Assembly (NCBI GenBank): GCA_030142905.1 | Contig: JASJOG010000064.1 | Coordinates: 124,001 to 188,000 of the forward strand | Direction of reading: 5' to 3' | Length of the DNA: 64,000 bases | DNA from: Heliopora coerulea | Taxonomy: Eukaryota > Cnidaria > Anthozoa > Scleralcyonacea > Helioporidae | Shown here: positions 44,501 through 56,215 of the stretch, piece after piece | How the letters are laid out: every line of letters starts with the position of its first letter | How positions within the stretch are numbered: the first letter of the stretch is position 1 | Notes under the pieces: generated by a model | Told to the model about the DNA's origin: nothing | Database searches by the model: none | The model's input: the letters and a program-made list of their open reading frames with translations, nothing else | Translations under genes and position numbers: made by a program

Positions 44501-45419
44501 GGACATGCCACTTCGTTTTTCTTGAGACATTCATCGCGACGTATTTGACACGGAAATTAGATAACCCTTAACGTCTTTAGGCTTGCACAACTTCCTGACA
44601 TGTTTGAAGATCATGTATATTTTTGAGATTATCATATGAAATAGATGGTTGCCGTTCATGACATTCAGCGTCATTTCATTTAAATTGTCTGGTTTGTAGG
44701 AAATGTTGCGCTTTGCACTTCTGCGCTGTGATTTTTTCAATCTGAATACTCAGGAAAGCCAGATTATCGCTTGTGGAACGACACAACATTCGCTCCATGC
44801 AAAGATGTCTTTCTGTGACTTTCCCATGTGAGAAGATGGACGAATAAATTCAGCGTTTAAACTGGTTCTTAACCGATATAATTTGAGTCCTATTTTACGG
44901 AAATGAACTTCGTGTTCATTATATTGAGCACCTTTGCCAAACAGCTTCCAACTTTGATTCGTAGGTATCGTCCATCAGGCCGTCTACAATTTCCTTAGTA
45001 CATAGTAAACTGAAATGATGTCTGTCTCTTATAACATGTCTTATTATGTAATAATCCTTTAGTAGTTTATCTGGAGTAGTTAAATTATTCAAATTCCGGC
45101 GGGTTGTACGTCAAGATTGTGGTACCGAAAGGTTGTATTCAAAGTTTGTCTTCAGCCACTATGTGGTGGTAGAAGCGTGGTTTTCATTCGACAAATAAAA
45201 AGCATTTTTCTGTCAAATTCTCAGTGACTTGTCGAATTGTTTCCCTGAAACAATTCGAGGGGAAATACAGGTCCAAGATCTATAAAGGAAAACAACTCTG
45301 GAGTCCACTGTTTTCAAATCTTGTTCGGGAACATACCCAAGATTATTATAATCGAATGGTCTTTATCCTTAGTTATTCGTTAGGACGAAATTTTGTTGCC
45401 TTATTGACTCCTTCGTAAT
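44501..45419. other. Upstream spacer of receptor 2
   Basis: 44501-44730 resembles 61970-62200 upstream of receptor 3 (CACAACTTCCTGAC(A/T)TGTTTGAAGATCA). No gene seen in the rest. Confidence 0.45.
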
Positions 45420-47005
45420 TTTTCGTCAAGTTGTCAGGGCCTCCTTAGCTTGATAAAGCTTGTGTCGCTCTTGTAATGTTTATTTAGTGGGCAATAAGCT
45501 TTTCCAGTAAGATAACATGATCTATGAGATTGAATACCTTTTTAAAATCTCTAAATACAAGATCTCTAACATAATCTCTGCTCGTATCTAACAATAGTTT
45601 GTCAATCAAGAAATAAGAGCTAACGCAGTAGAATGTCTTCTTTAAAACCAGAATGGAATTTGTAGAGTAAGTCATTAACTTTCAAGTGGTTGCAGAGGGC
45701 GGCATGAATAATTGCTGTTTCTCGAACAACATGGATAGCAAAAGGAGTGCAGAGATTGGATGGTAATTCACTTTGCCTTCACTTCCTTGGCTCTGAGAGA
45801 TAGTGGTAATCTTTGATGTTTTCAAAGCTGAAGAAAAGTGGCTGTTTTCTATGCGGAAGTTTTTGAGGCGATTCAATGATGAAGAATTCCAGGACCGCCT
45901 ATTTTTAGGATTTTGACACCAAAATTATCTACCCCAGTTGCTTTATAAGACGGCAGATATTTTGTAGAAAGTTTAGGAATGACTCGATTAAGACCCAGTT
46001 TTTTGAAAAAGGATGAATTCTTGATAAGCCTCCGAGAAGTCAGTGAGGCTGAGAAGTGAAGGGTGAACTTAAAATGTCAGAGATTTGCTGCTTTTCGGTG
46101 TTGATTGTATTCTGTTCTTTCAGCTAACGAATATTGCAATGCTTATTTTCATCTTCTTTAGTGGAAATCTGTGTTAAGTTCCAAACTTTCTTAAGATTTT
46201 GTCTATTTTCAGTTAACCGAGCAACGACAAGTCAAATTTTATTAAATATTTCTATAAGTGTATCAGTGAATGGCTGTTCTCCGCATATATACTATAATGG
46301 ACATTAATGTTGTTGACTAGTTATTTACCTCGTTTTTTGCACGTCTGAAGAGTGACCAATCTTCGCTCTTACCGGTTTTCTCTGGCTTTTTTAACAAGCG
46401 AGTCCTTCTTTGAACTCCACGGCCGAGATCGCTGTCAGATAACTCTCTCACGCCAGGTTCCCACTGATGTTTTTATGCTTTGTAATGTGGTTTCAAGAGA
46501 CTTAAGTACCGTGTATTGAAAATACTAAATGTTCTTTAATAGCACCAGGCGCAAGGACTGGGGAGAATATCGAGGACTGTAGTATTTTTTGGGCAAATTA
46601 AGCAAGTTAGGTTTTATGATTTGGGATTTAAGAAAATAAATTTTATTTTCTGAACTGTTGACTTAAGCGTTAGCGCTCAAGTCTTAAATTGTAAGTTCAT
46701 CGTCAGTGAGAGAAAGGCATTACAGTTTATGTGTGCTTGACTATCTAACACTTCATTAAAAATGTTGTACCAGCTGCCAATGCTTCATCTTTGTCTTGAA
46801 AAACAAAAGTTCCAGGTGGCCTCGTTGGGAGTTTAGACCAATTCGCCGAGTTGTTTAAGATCTTTGTAGCTTATTATGTTGGCGTTCACGTGAACCGTCA
46901 CCTGCCCATTATGACAACGCGTGCAATTATTGCTAAGTTTAGATCGTATCAATGCGAATCATTTCCTTTCGTCGAAACATGATGTTCTATTAGTAATCTG
47001 GACCT
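45420..47005 (-). mobile_element. Jockey/CR1-like LINE fragment
   Basis: Minus-strand order: PWDAA-type linker (46735-46830), RRTRLLKKPEKTGKSEDWSL then FRRAKNEV (46340-46430), RT start VNYHPISALLLLSMLFEK (about 45715-45770), and LVFRDFKKVFNLIDHVILLE (about 45490-45560, RT motif A). Stops and frameshifts are frequent. It is the same family as the fragments at 20, 23-27 and 63 kb. Confidence 0.72.
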
Positions 47006-47049
47006 AATTCGAACGTCAAATCCTATAGCGGCCGGATATGGCTAGATGT

Positions 47050-47470
47050 GACTATCATAAGTGCTTAATAGTCATTATGAACTGCAGTTGAACCATAACG
47101 TTTTGTATAGTTATTGTTTGATGTAATCCTGTTATAACGTGATGTTTTATTATCACAACTTTACGTGCTATGATTATAACACTACATTTTGTGCTAACAT
47201 TACGTGTTTTTGTAAGAACTTTACGTCGCGTTACTGTTATAACGTTATGTGTTCAGGCTTCTACATTATGCTGAGGTTTGTACAATTACGTACTTTTGGT
47301 TTTGACATCACATGACTGTGCTATGTTATTATATGATGTAGGTTTGACATTACGTGAGGTGGTTGCAACACATGTTGTGGCCATGATACTATGTTATGTT
47401 GTTATGACAGAACGTTCTATCTCTTTGTCATTACGTGAATGGTTTTTGTCTTCGTATGATGCAATTGAAC
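47050..47470. repeat. Degenerate ACGTG-type repeat tract
   Basis: More than ten occurrences of (A)CATTACGTG-like words (AACTTTACGTG, ACATTACGTG, AACGTTATGTG, ACAATTACGTA and so on) are spaced irregularly by about 20-30 bp. This looks like an old, strongly diverged tandem array. Confidence 0.5.
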
Positions 47471-47519
47471 TGTTCCCTGGTAACGCTCAAGTTACCAGTC
47501 TAATTATTACCTCTGGGTC

Positions 47520-48060
47520 GAAATAACGGCATTACAAAAGAAAAGGCTGAGAAACCTCTACTGAAATATGGTCAAATTTTAGTTTAGCACAATTTTAGTC
47601 CACAGGAAATAATCCTCGCAGTTTTATTAAACAATTTTGAAAACTGTGATTGGATTGCGAGATTAAGGACCTTGTGCGACTGCGGAAACTCTCCAAACCT
47701 GGATAAAGGACTAGAAATGCATTGATAATTAGTATTTTTTTTCCCTAAGAAAACATGGTAGGCATTATCTGCATACTCTAACACAATAAACTCTTATGAA
47801 TTTCGTCTCTACTGACTTTGTTGTGCTATGACTTAGTTCCTTGACAACGGCCTCGCCTCGTCGGGCAGGTTTTTGTTTTTCTCGATACCTTTTAATGGAA
47901 CCTTTCCTGGAAACAAAGTGCATGATAAAACAAGAAATGCTTCACAGCAGCATCCATATGCGCTGGTCAAGAAGCGTAAGCAATCCTTTTCAATCTAGTA
48001 CTGTAGTGTGCTTATTTATACTAGATAACCCTATCAGGTAGCTAAGCTGTTTTCCCCAGA
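47520..48060. other. Spacer, no gene recognised
   Basis: Short frames only; nothing identifiable. Confidence 0.3.
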
Positions 48061-48061
48061 G

Positions 48062-48278
48062 GTCCAGTAAGGGCCATCCCTCATGGGTCTAGTGTTACTA
48101 CAGGAGGAAACCAGAGTACGCAGAGAAAACCTGCGGCGCTTGGTAGAGTCGAACTGAACAACATTCTTCTCACATGTGACCGAGGTAACTTAAATCAGAT
48201 AACTGCACAGAGCCGGAATCGAATCCAAGTCACAGTGGTGAAAGACACGTGCACTATCATTGTGCCACCAGCACTCCA
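48062..48278 (-). repeat. tRNA-derived SINE with conserved-type body
   Basis: On the minus strand a tRNA-like head (TGGCACAATGATAG, then GGATTCGATTCCGG as B-box) precedes a body with GGTTTTCTCTGCGTACTCTG and GTTTCCTCCTG. That body resembles the deeply conserved central domain described for metazoan SINEs (recalled, not searched). It is a retroposon, not a tRNA gene. Confidence 0.6.
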
Positions 48279-48599
48279 TAACATTTGTAAAAGATGATTC
48301 TTACTTCTTTTGCTGAAATGGCTGATACCCCAAGCAAGACAGTGGCAGATCACATCCATGGCTAGACCCTTGCCTACACCAGTGTCGCACTTTTTTGGTT
48401 GGCAAAACTTATATAGCACTCTTGAATGAGAAGTCCCTTAGAACCCACAGAGCCTCGTCTCGACCCGCCACTAGTATTTAACGACCTAATTGATGTAAGT
48501 TAGTGATGACTAGATAATTGTGACAATATTCTATTCACTTGGGTGCTATACAGTGTAACACTGTTATATCAGATAAATTAAGGTACAATGAGACGTGAG

Positions 48600-48815
48600 T
48601 GTCCGGAGCACGTTACTCTTTCACTATCGTCTAGCGTTAGCCAGGGTAAAATAATAGAAGTCTCACGCTGTCGGGAAAGTGTTAAGTGAGACGATTATAA
48701 TTGAGATGGTTATAAATCTTTCACTGCTGGAGCTTTTCCCTTGACGAAAAAAATCGCCTGGAGTTGGCCAGGGTATAATAATAAATATCATACGCCGTCG
48801 GGAAGGAGTCAAATT
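48600..48815. repeat. Two copies of the dispersed TCTGGCGTTAGCCAGG element
   Basis: 48625-48695 and 48735-48815 share (A/G)TCGTC(T/A)AGCGTTAGCCAGGGTA-like and CGCTGTCGGGAA(A/G)G(T/A)GT segments. The same element occurs at 10190, 10650, 29290, 41310 and 61735. Confidence 0.55.
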
Positions 48816-49400
48816 AGTTATCAAATGACTACTAGGGCATTCCCTCTGATCCGCTCTTGCTTAAGGCTGAGGGTACGACTATGTTGCGAGGCACTGATAA
48901 AGTTCACGAAGGTTCTTCTGTCCAAACGTCGATATTTCCTCTCTTGAGTTTCAGCAGTTATCACATCCGTTTGGCTTTCAACACGTCGTTCAACTCTGCC
49001 TACGCGGCACTATTCTTTTATATAATAGTTCTAGAGAAGTCGGCACGTTACTGGTGGTAACACACCCGTGCCACGACCGTAACATGCATTTTTGTACCAA
49101 AAAGACAACTTTTCTCTTTGAAAATACTAGATTTTTTTAAGAGATAGAGTCTTTGTCCCAGCAAAGGGGAGTAGGCAACGTCTTCGCGAAAAAGGGATCG
49201 ACCCTGAAGATAGGAACGATTTGATCAAAGAAGATATATAAAGCACGAACCTTAAGAATTTTCTGCGATCTATCTCAAGGGAACGCAAGCCTAATTTCCT
49301 ATTTCATAAGATAACAACAACTTACAATATCGGGGGATCATTATTGAGGGTTTTTTCTTGCGGATATCGCTGACCTATAAATAGCCTTCTCAAACTCAAG
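48816..49400. other. Spacer, no gene recognised
   Basis: 49140-49190 has GTCTTTGTCCCAGCAAAGGGGAGTA in parts, related to other dispersed repeats. No gene. Confidence 0.3.
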
Positions 49401-49404
49401 AATA

Positions 49405-49900
49405 ATTCAGGAAGAAAAAACAAAAGAAATACATAATTAATCAGTATTTAGAAATCGGAGGAAGATTACAGCTGAATTTTCCCAACTTTCGGCTGGATTT
49501 TATCCTAAAATACTGGTTAGTTTGAGAAGTAATTTCAAACACTCGTTTAGTGTTCTTCCTCCGATTTCTAGATGCCTCGAAACTAGTTAAAAAAACTCGG
49601 CTTCGCCTCGTTTTTCAACTCGTTTCTCGGTATCTAGAAATTGGAGGAAGAACACCCACTCGTACTTGAAATATTACGTAAAGGGCTATGAATCATATAT
49701 GACCTCAAGGAACCAGATACGCCATTTCCTAAGTTTTCGGAAGACGGTGATCTAGCTATTCACAAATGAAAACGAGGCTATTAGTTGTACTCCAAAACAC
49801 CAAAAACCTCGCGGCTACGCCCACGGTTTTCATTTCTTCTCATGCTTAGAACCCCCGACTCAAACTTGTGTTTGAATTATTACATAAAAATACCCTAATC
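49405..49900. repeat. Dispersed inverted-repeat element, copy 1
   Basis: 49410-49680 is homologous to 60905-61200. Both contain repeated and inverted GGAGGAAGA / TCTTCCTCC motifs and the phrase CTCGGCTTCGCCTCG (CTCGGCTTTGCCTCG in the other). Noncoding; probably a MITE. Confidence 0.6.
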
Positions 49901-50870
49901 GTACGCGAACCCTGATTCGTTAATTATTAATTATTAATTTATTGATACCCGAGCTTCGATCAGAGTAGCCAAACACGGAAAATTTCCATCAAACGGTTAC
50001 TGAGGTTTATGTTGCACGTCCAGTTCTTATCATCTTATGAAACACATTATTATATGGCTGTGGCAGCTAGCCGTCCGAATACGGAAATCCTGCAATGTGA
50101 TTTTTTCATAAGCGGTCGGATATTTCCCGTACTGCCCGCTCAGGAGGGATTTAAAAAAGCCCCACTTGTATCAAATAAAAATTAAAATTTTTGACTATAT
50201 ATGGAGTGGAATTGTATTACGAACGATCGGGAAAGTAAAAGTAACCATGTAGAATGAAGTTAGAGAAGAAATTCTGTATGAAGTGGCGACAAAATTGCAA
50301 GTCTTTATTTGACGTTCTGTACCTTTGCACTTGTCAACTATGTTTCAGTAAAGCCATACAATAAACTGCTTATTGACCTCGCTTATTCAGTCTGTACTAG
50401 TGAAATATCGAGACATTTCTGTAGTACAGACCTCGCGCTCGGTCAGTAAGTATAAAATATCTTATGATTTTGTATTAGGATGCTATAATGCAGACATTTG
50501 GTGCATTGCTTGACTATCGAATAGCTAAAACACACTCTTTTTTTTTTTACTTCTTGTCATATTGAAGTGGATTGACTTTCGTTGAACAGGCAATTTTGAT
50601 TGGTTGATTATGGGGGGCGATCTTATTAAGCTTGCATCTGATTTTGAATAGCGAAAGCCGCTCGCCTTGGTATTTCATAATCCCTTCCAAAAGTAGGAAC
50701 AAATGATTGTCGCTGAGTTTGCCTGGAAGAACTACAGTTTTCTAAGTATATAGATTATAAAGATGGTGCTGTAGGAACGTCTGAAGACGATAAAGCCATT
50801 GTCGTAGAAGAATGAATATGTATTGGAGTATGTCTGTACAAATAGCACTAAAAAGAAGCATTAAAATTTA
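49901..50870. other. Spacer with weak receptor-flank similarity
   Basis: 49960-50060 resembles the receptor 3' flanks near 37740 and 55800 (GAAAATT, TTTGTTTTGCACGT, TCTTATTAT). 50365-50455 has GACCTCGC / CGGTCAGTAA inverted motifs. No coding region is recognised. Confidence 0.35.
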
Positions 50871-50886
50871 AATTAGGGTTCATAAA

Positions 50887-51090
50887 TCACTGTAAATGAC
50901 TTGCATTTGCACAAATGTAGCTGCTATGTGTAGCTGCAATTTGGTTTTTTGTTTGATCAGTTGACGCTCGGGCTTGCGTCCATGGCACTGTTTGAACAGA
51001 TACCTGAGGCAGAGGTGGATCAAGGAGTTCCGGGGGTTCAGGGAGGACTTTAGATCGTGGGGCCTGAAACACCTGAAGAGATTAGGAGGT
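50887..51090 (-). other. Unidentified proline-rich open frame (possible exon)
   Basis: Minus frame with KVLPEPPELLDPPLPQVSVQ, bounded upstream by a pyrimidine-rich acceptor-like CTCTTCAG near 51080 and containing a donor-like CAG/GTATCTG near 51003. No family recognised. It could be an exon of a host gene or chance. Confidence 0.2.
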
Positions 51091-51411
51091 TGCACCGTCG
51101 GCCTCGGGGTTGGTTACTAATATGGATATCGACTACCTCCAACGAAATAATTTTGTTGTATAACTTCTGAAGTTAAATTGAGACCTCTGTACATTTGTCA
51201 TGGACATATCCACAATCCCACGCTCATGGTCATGGATGCTGACTTTGCCAAAGTAAATGCTCCACCTTACGGGATATGACATCACGGATCCATACACTCC
51301 ATCTATCACTTGTTAGTGTTAGGCCATCAGGATTCGGATTAGTAATGTAATATACTATATAAACGTTATTTAGGATATTTCAAGATTTTAAATTTTTTAT
51401 TTAATGGTTTC

Positions 51412-51820
51412 CTACCTTTCTGGAATATTCGGTTGTATTTGTGGTCTATAATTTTTGTATTTTCCACATTCCTTCCACACTGGGGTTCTCAGGAGCTCGG
51501 GACCGTGGGGCATGTGCCCCAGTTGGCCTTGATCAATCCAGCACTGGCGTTCAGCAGGATTACCGTTGCTGACAGGTTTTCCTGGTTTCTTCCTGGTTGA
51601 TTGATAAAGGCTTAATCTGTCTCGTCTATCGGATAGACGAGACAGTTTATGTAGGAAGTTTATGACAGAGATGCTGGAGAGTAAAGAACATCCATTGGCA
51701 TTCCAGGTGCAGTTGCCTATGTTGGAGACTATACCGTATAACTTAAGATCAGGCGCTATGCAGCCTACCAAACCACTGAAAGGAACTAAGAGAAGCCAGG
51801 ACTTCTTCACCACCAAATAT
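51412..51820 (-). other. Unidentified open frame, about 130 codons
   Basis: The minus frame is open from 51820 to a stop at 51412. An acceptor-like TTAGTTCCTTTCAG ends near 51778, just before GLVGCIAPDLKLYGIVSN. No ATG opens it and I recognise no domain. It contains a perfect 29-bp dyad (51619-51647). Confidence 0.2.
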
Positions 51821-51889
51821 CATGTGTGATTAGATCGTTATTAGATTCGAACATTATTAGTTAGCAATATTGGATTGTTGTTAGAATTT

Positions 51890-52018
51890 GTACATAAGTA
51901 GTAGCAGTAGTAGTAGTAGTAGCAACATTGTAATTATCCCTTGTTAATTCATTTTATATTTTAACTGCAAGGAAGTGGAATAAATGGTCATGGATGCTAT
52001 ATATATATATATATATTT
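51890..52018. repeat. Microsatellites (TAG)n and (AT)n
   Basis: (GTA)n lies at 51897-51923 and (AT)n at 51999-52016. Confidence 0.8.
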
Positions 52019-52107
52019 AATCGTTTACTGTTTATAATTCTTATCAACTAGTGTTAAACTTTTACCAGATATCACTGTTTTGCAATTATGAATCGTGGGG
52101 ATCACAG

Positions 52108-52427
52108 CTACTCATTGTACTTGGGATTTACTGACTGGAACCTTCGTAATTTTTGTGAGCATGAAATTTCTGTGTACACTGTGTGGAGCTTGGCTTTGTT
52201 TGCTCTTCCCCGCAATCTTGTAATTCTCCATCCTAAGATGCAAAGACGATTCTGAAAAGTACTTGCATTTGTGTTACGTTTATGTCTTCCAAGAGTATAA
52301 ACGAAGCCGTGAACTTTGGGTTCATCAGTAGTGAGCAGAAAGGTTATGGCAAGGAGAACAAGATTAAACGATACTGAAAGAACTTCGACAGGCACTACGG
52401 AGAACCTAAAGTCAGAATGAATCGATT
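52108..52427 (-). other. Unidentified open frame with a hydrophobic N-terminal part
   Basis: About 105 codons are open on the minus strand. A possible acceptor (CTGACTTTAG) ends near 52410. The first part is hydrophobic (VLSVSFNLVLLAITFLL), the rest basic with three Cys and KR pairs. There is no ATG. It could be an exon of a membrane or secreted protein; unassigned. Confidence 0.2.
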
Positions 52428-52439
52428 AATTCCTTTGAT

Positions 52440-53010
52440 AACGTTTTAATTTCGTTCACTTCCTGGTAACAAAGATCCTGCTGTACCGCGCGTCGAGTTA
52501 AGCGAAGAACATTGAAATTATAACACCATAACAAGCTGGACAAAAAACTGGTGAACTTAATTGCAAAGTGAACATTCACTGGGTGACAGTGGTTTCTGCT
52601 TCTTTAAGCCATTCATCTTTAGAAAGCTCTAGGAGAATCTCTTCTCGAATCCGACCGCTTAGAAAACTATTGTTAAGTTGCAAAAATTAGTTTTATTGGT
52701 ACTGCGTGGGATTATTTAAATTGATCTTGACGGTTTAAAATAATAGACAAGACGTCCAGAAAATATGTAAATAACTGCATGAGATTTATGGCGGCCGTGA
52801 CATTTGCAGTTACGCAGAAACCCGTAAATGGGAGTACATATAGAAGTTCTTTTTTGATAAATCATCTTGTTAACTTTAGTAAGGCCGAGTTTCTTCGAAA
52901 GTATCTTCTCGAACAAGTTTGCTAGACTCAAGCAGGGGACAAAACTTGCAACCTTTATTTTCCAAATCCGATACTTCAATAAAAGCCATTACCAGGCGAC
53001 AGTTTCAAAA
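52440..53010. other. Spacer, no gene recognised
   Basis: Nothing identifiable. Confidence 0.3.
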
Positions 53011-53015
53011 AATAC

Positions 53016-53231
53016 AGCAGGAAACAAACTCCGAAAACAAACATCTTGATAACTCAAGATTCGAGAAAAAAACGAAACGAAAAAGATGAGGGTGATATTT
53101 CGACATAATTGCAAAGTCTTTGTCAAACCAGGTTTGCAATAAAGTCGAAATATCACCGTCATCTTTTTCGTCTTGTTTTTTCTCGAATATTGAGTTAACA
53201 CGATGTTTGTTTTCGGAGTTTGTTTCCTGCT
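53016..53231. repeat. 216-bp fold-back element
   Basis: Arms 53016-53104 and 53144-53231 are inverted copies with scattered mismatches. Termini AGCAGGAAACAAACTCCGAA are close to those of the 43779-43963 fold-back. The spacer (read on the minus strand) contains TTTGACAAAGACTTTGCAA and then (T)GTCGAAATATCACC, a PLE-terminus-like centre. Confidence 0.82.
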
Positions 53232-53389
53232 ATGCTCGAACAACTGAAGTGAATTAAATTAATTAAGGTCAACACTAAGGGGTGGAATTGATGAGATACT
53301 AGAGTTTAGTTGGCATTTTGAAAATTAAAATTTATTAGTTTATGTGTTCTATAACTTTTAATATATGTACTCAAACCACTCTGCTATAT

Positions 53390-53510
53390 TAAAGATAGAT
53401 AGATAGATGTTTTTATTTGATAAAGCTTGCAGCCATAGGCTGAATTATGTTTACATTACAAAATACATTCACTTCTACTATGTTACACCAGTTCTACAAT
53501 TTACCTGGAA
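53390..53510 (-). mobile_element. LINE 3' end with (ATCT)n tail
   Basis: On the minus strand: CAGCCTATGGCTGCAAGC, then AATAAAAACATCTATCTATC. It resembles the (AAT)n-tailed 3' end at 22791-22956. Confidence 0.5.
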
Positions 53511-53828
53511 CTAACGGAAGCTTAGAAATGATAAGTAAAAAATTACTCTAATGGACCATTTTTAGAAGGGTCGATTCTAATGTTACAAGTTCTAAAATAG
53601 TAAAATTCAATCTAAAATAGTAAAATTAGTTAAAATTTTAATGTGTTTGCGATAAAAAACTGTTTTTAAAACGGTTTGTTCTAAAGATAAGTATTATAAC
53701 ACACTTGTCAATCTTAACAAACTACAGTTTATTTCACAGGCATATGATATCATTGATAGCACGGCTTCCTTGTTCTTTCTCACCTGTTTAGCGAAAACTT
53801 AATTTCCTCCTACATGTCACGAAAACTT

Positions 53829-54150
53829 TCAGTTGGTTTACTTTTATGTCTGCAGCCGCTTTCATGTTCAATATGATTCGTTATAGATAGCAAATATCGT
53901 ACTTGGACGTGCTCTAATAGAAGAAGCTTCGTTTTGTTTGAGCATCGAGGCACGAAAGACGTCCATGTTTCTATCGGAATACATGTATAATATCAGTTGG
54001 TTTACTTTTACGTCTACAGCCGCTTTCAAGTTCAATATTATTCTTTATCGATAGCAAATATCGTACTTTGACAGGCTTTGATTGAACGAGTTTCGTTTTG
54101 TCTGAGAGTTGAAGCACGAAAGACGTCGATGTTTCTATCAGACTGCCGAG
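53829..54150. repeat. Tandem duplication of about 160 bp
   Basis: 53829-53985 and 53994-54148 share CAGTTGGTTTACTTTTA(T/C)GTCT, GCAAATATCGTACTT, TTCGTTTTGT(T/C)TGAG, GCACGAAAGACGTC and ATGTTTCTATC in order. Confidence 0.8.
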
Positions 54151-54742
54151 ATCACAATCAGTTTTATATTTGCTGAAAACATAGTTGATGTTTCGCACTT
54201 GAAATCGTTTATGGCTTAGCTAAAGGACGCAGCAAGAACTGCAGGTGTTCTTTATTCAAAGGCGGCTTTTTATTGCAACGGAACTTTTCAACCAAAACAA
54301 TTAAAGCAAATGAATAATTTGAAATCGCAAAACCATCTTCACACGTCAAAAATATCGACGTCATTACACAAACATTTTGTGCAGCTTATCACCAATATAA
54401 TTATGGACGACTGAGTTCTATTAGTCTCAATACATAATTTATTAAAAAAGTGTCGATAACATCACAACATATTGGAAACTACAGTTGCATACTAACAGTG
54501 AAATCCCATCTGAACAACTTATATTGCAATTACAATGCCTAGTCACTGTGCCAGGGCACTTAGTCTGACCTGTACGTAACTTCTTCAGAGTCCTAACAAC
54601 AAACATATTTCTAAAAATGTCTTGTGCAGTCAGTATAAGTATTTTAAAATTATGTTTTTCTTTTAAAGATAACGGAATTTTTATGTATAAAGCGATAGAT
54701 GTTATATAGCAGAGATATTGAGTTTAGAAGGCGTTATTCGTT
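54151..54742. other. Spacer, no gene recognised
   Basis: Nothing identifiable. Confidence 0.3.
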
Positions 54743-56215
54743 GGAGTATGTTTCTTGCTTTATTTCTTAAAGTTGTCGGCTGCATGTTTTCTTCAAAATC
54801 TGTTCAGCTATGCTTTTGACCCTTTTTTGCATGTCATGAAAAAGAAATCCATGAAAAATTAGCAGCATTTGAAGCGCTTATTGTAGTTTCCTACATTTTT
54901 ATTAATGTCGTTTGTAAAATCTCTTAACAAACGAACATTGTGAGAAATACGTCCAAGTTATGAACTCAAATTAAATCATGTAAATTAAACTAACTTATAT
55001 CTAGCAAACCTACAGTAAAACTGCTTCTGCCGGATCCAATATAGTATTATGGTCAAAACTGGATTAAAAAGTGGAGAAAGCAAATTCTTGGAAAATGAAC
55101 TAATATTTACTTTCGAGTTACTCCAGCATAGCTCCAGTTCTTCGTTCGTTCTAGTAAAATTCATTTCCTTCCCTCTTCCTAGCTCCGGCATTTCGGAATT
55201 AGTTCGATACCTTGTTATACCTCAGAACGCTGCGAAGAATTGCAAAGAAATATTTTGAAAAAGAATAAGAGATTGGCCGGAGACAACAGTCTCTAACGTT
55301 TATTTAAAAAATTCTTTATTGCAAATCAAACATAAAAACAATGGCAGCAAATTCAATGATGTTTGCTTGGAGAGACATTTGAAAATGACAGTAATTTTTA
55401 CAGGTAATACAGATTACACAATATCTCTTATGTCTCTATTATAGTTCTACCTTTTCTTCAAGTCAATACCACAGTTAGACCAAAACGTTAATTAAACATA
55501 TGTACAACTAGGTTTATTAAAACAGTTCAAAGGTAAAACTCGTGGTTCCCATACTGGCATGCGTATTTTTTCTCTTAAGGACATAAAACTTTGCTTAATT
55601 AAACAATCATTATAAGTTAGTGTTAACGTCTAATAAATAAACCGAAATCACAGCTGGAAATTTTAAACAAGTTTGACTAAACTGAAAAACAGATTAAAAG
55701 CTGCTGTTTAGTGGGCTTTTTTTTATAAATTAACGTGTGTTGCTCGCTAGCTCTGATTGGTTAATATCCGTGTTTCGATAACAGTATTCAAATATAGAAA
55801 ATACCCCGCCAAAATGTACCGATTTTGTTTTGTACGTGCGGTCTTATTATTTTGTAAGAGAAACACGCTATGGTTTCTTTATGTTTGAATACTGTGATTC
55901 AAGTTTTTGATACGTTGCTGGACTTTCGAAAAGCTATAAACACTAGCCTAGCTGCTCGTGTGTTTTTGCGAGTTTTTTCAAGTCTGGCAACATCCATTTG
56001 GTGTTTCTTAAATCACGCATGCTTATTTTTTTGAAGGGAAACACTTGCTTAAATTTATCTCATAAGAATTGTTGGACGTCAAAGTAGGGCAATTCGTGCT
56101 TCTTGCGTTCTTTTATGATGAAAATATCTCCCGACAAGAATCTTTCCTATGAATGCGAGTGACTATTTACAATAAAACTGCAGATTTGTCAAGAGACGGG
56201 AAAGAGATTTTCTCT
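54743..56215 (-). repeat. 3' flank of receptor unit 3 (duplicated block)
   Basis: Homologous to 36705-37990 and to 5815-6825. It continues without interruption into the receptor stop codon, so it shows the ancestral arrangement. Minus-strand AATAAA at about 55315 and 55515 are possible poly(A) signals; the first is kept near 37270 and the second near 6530. Confidence 0.65.
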
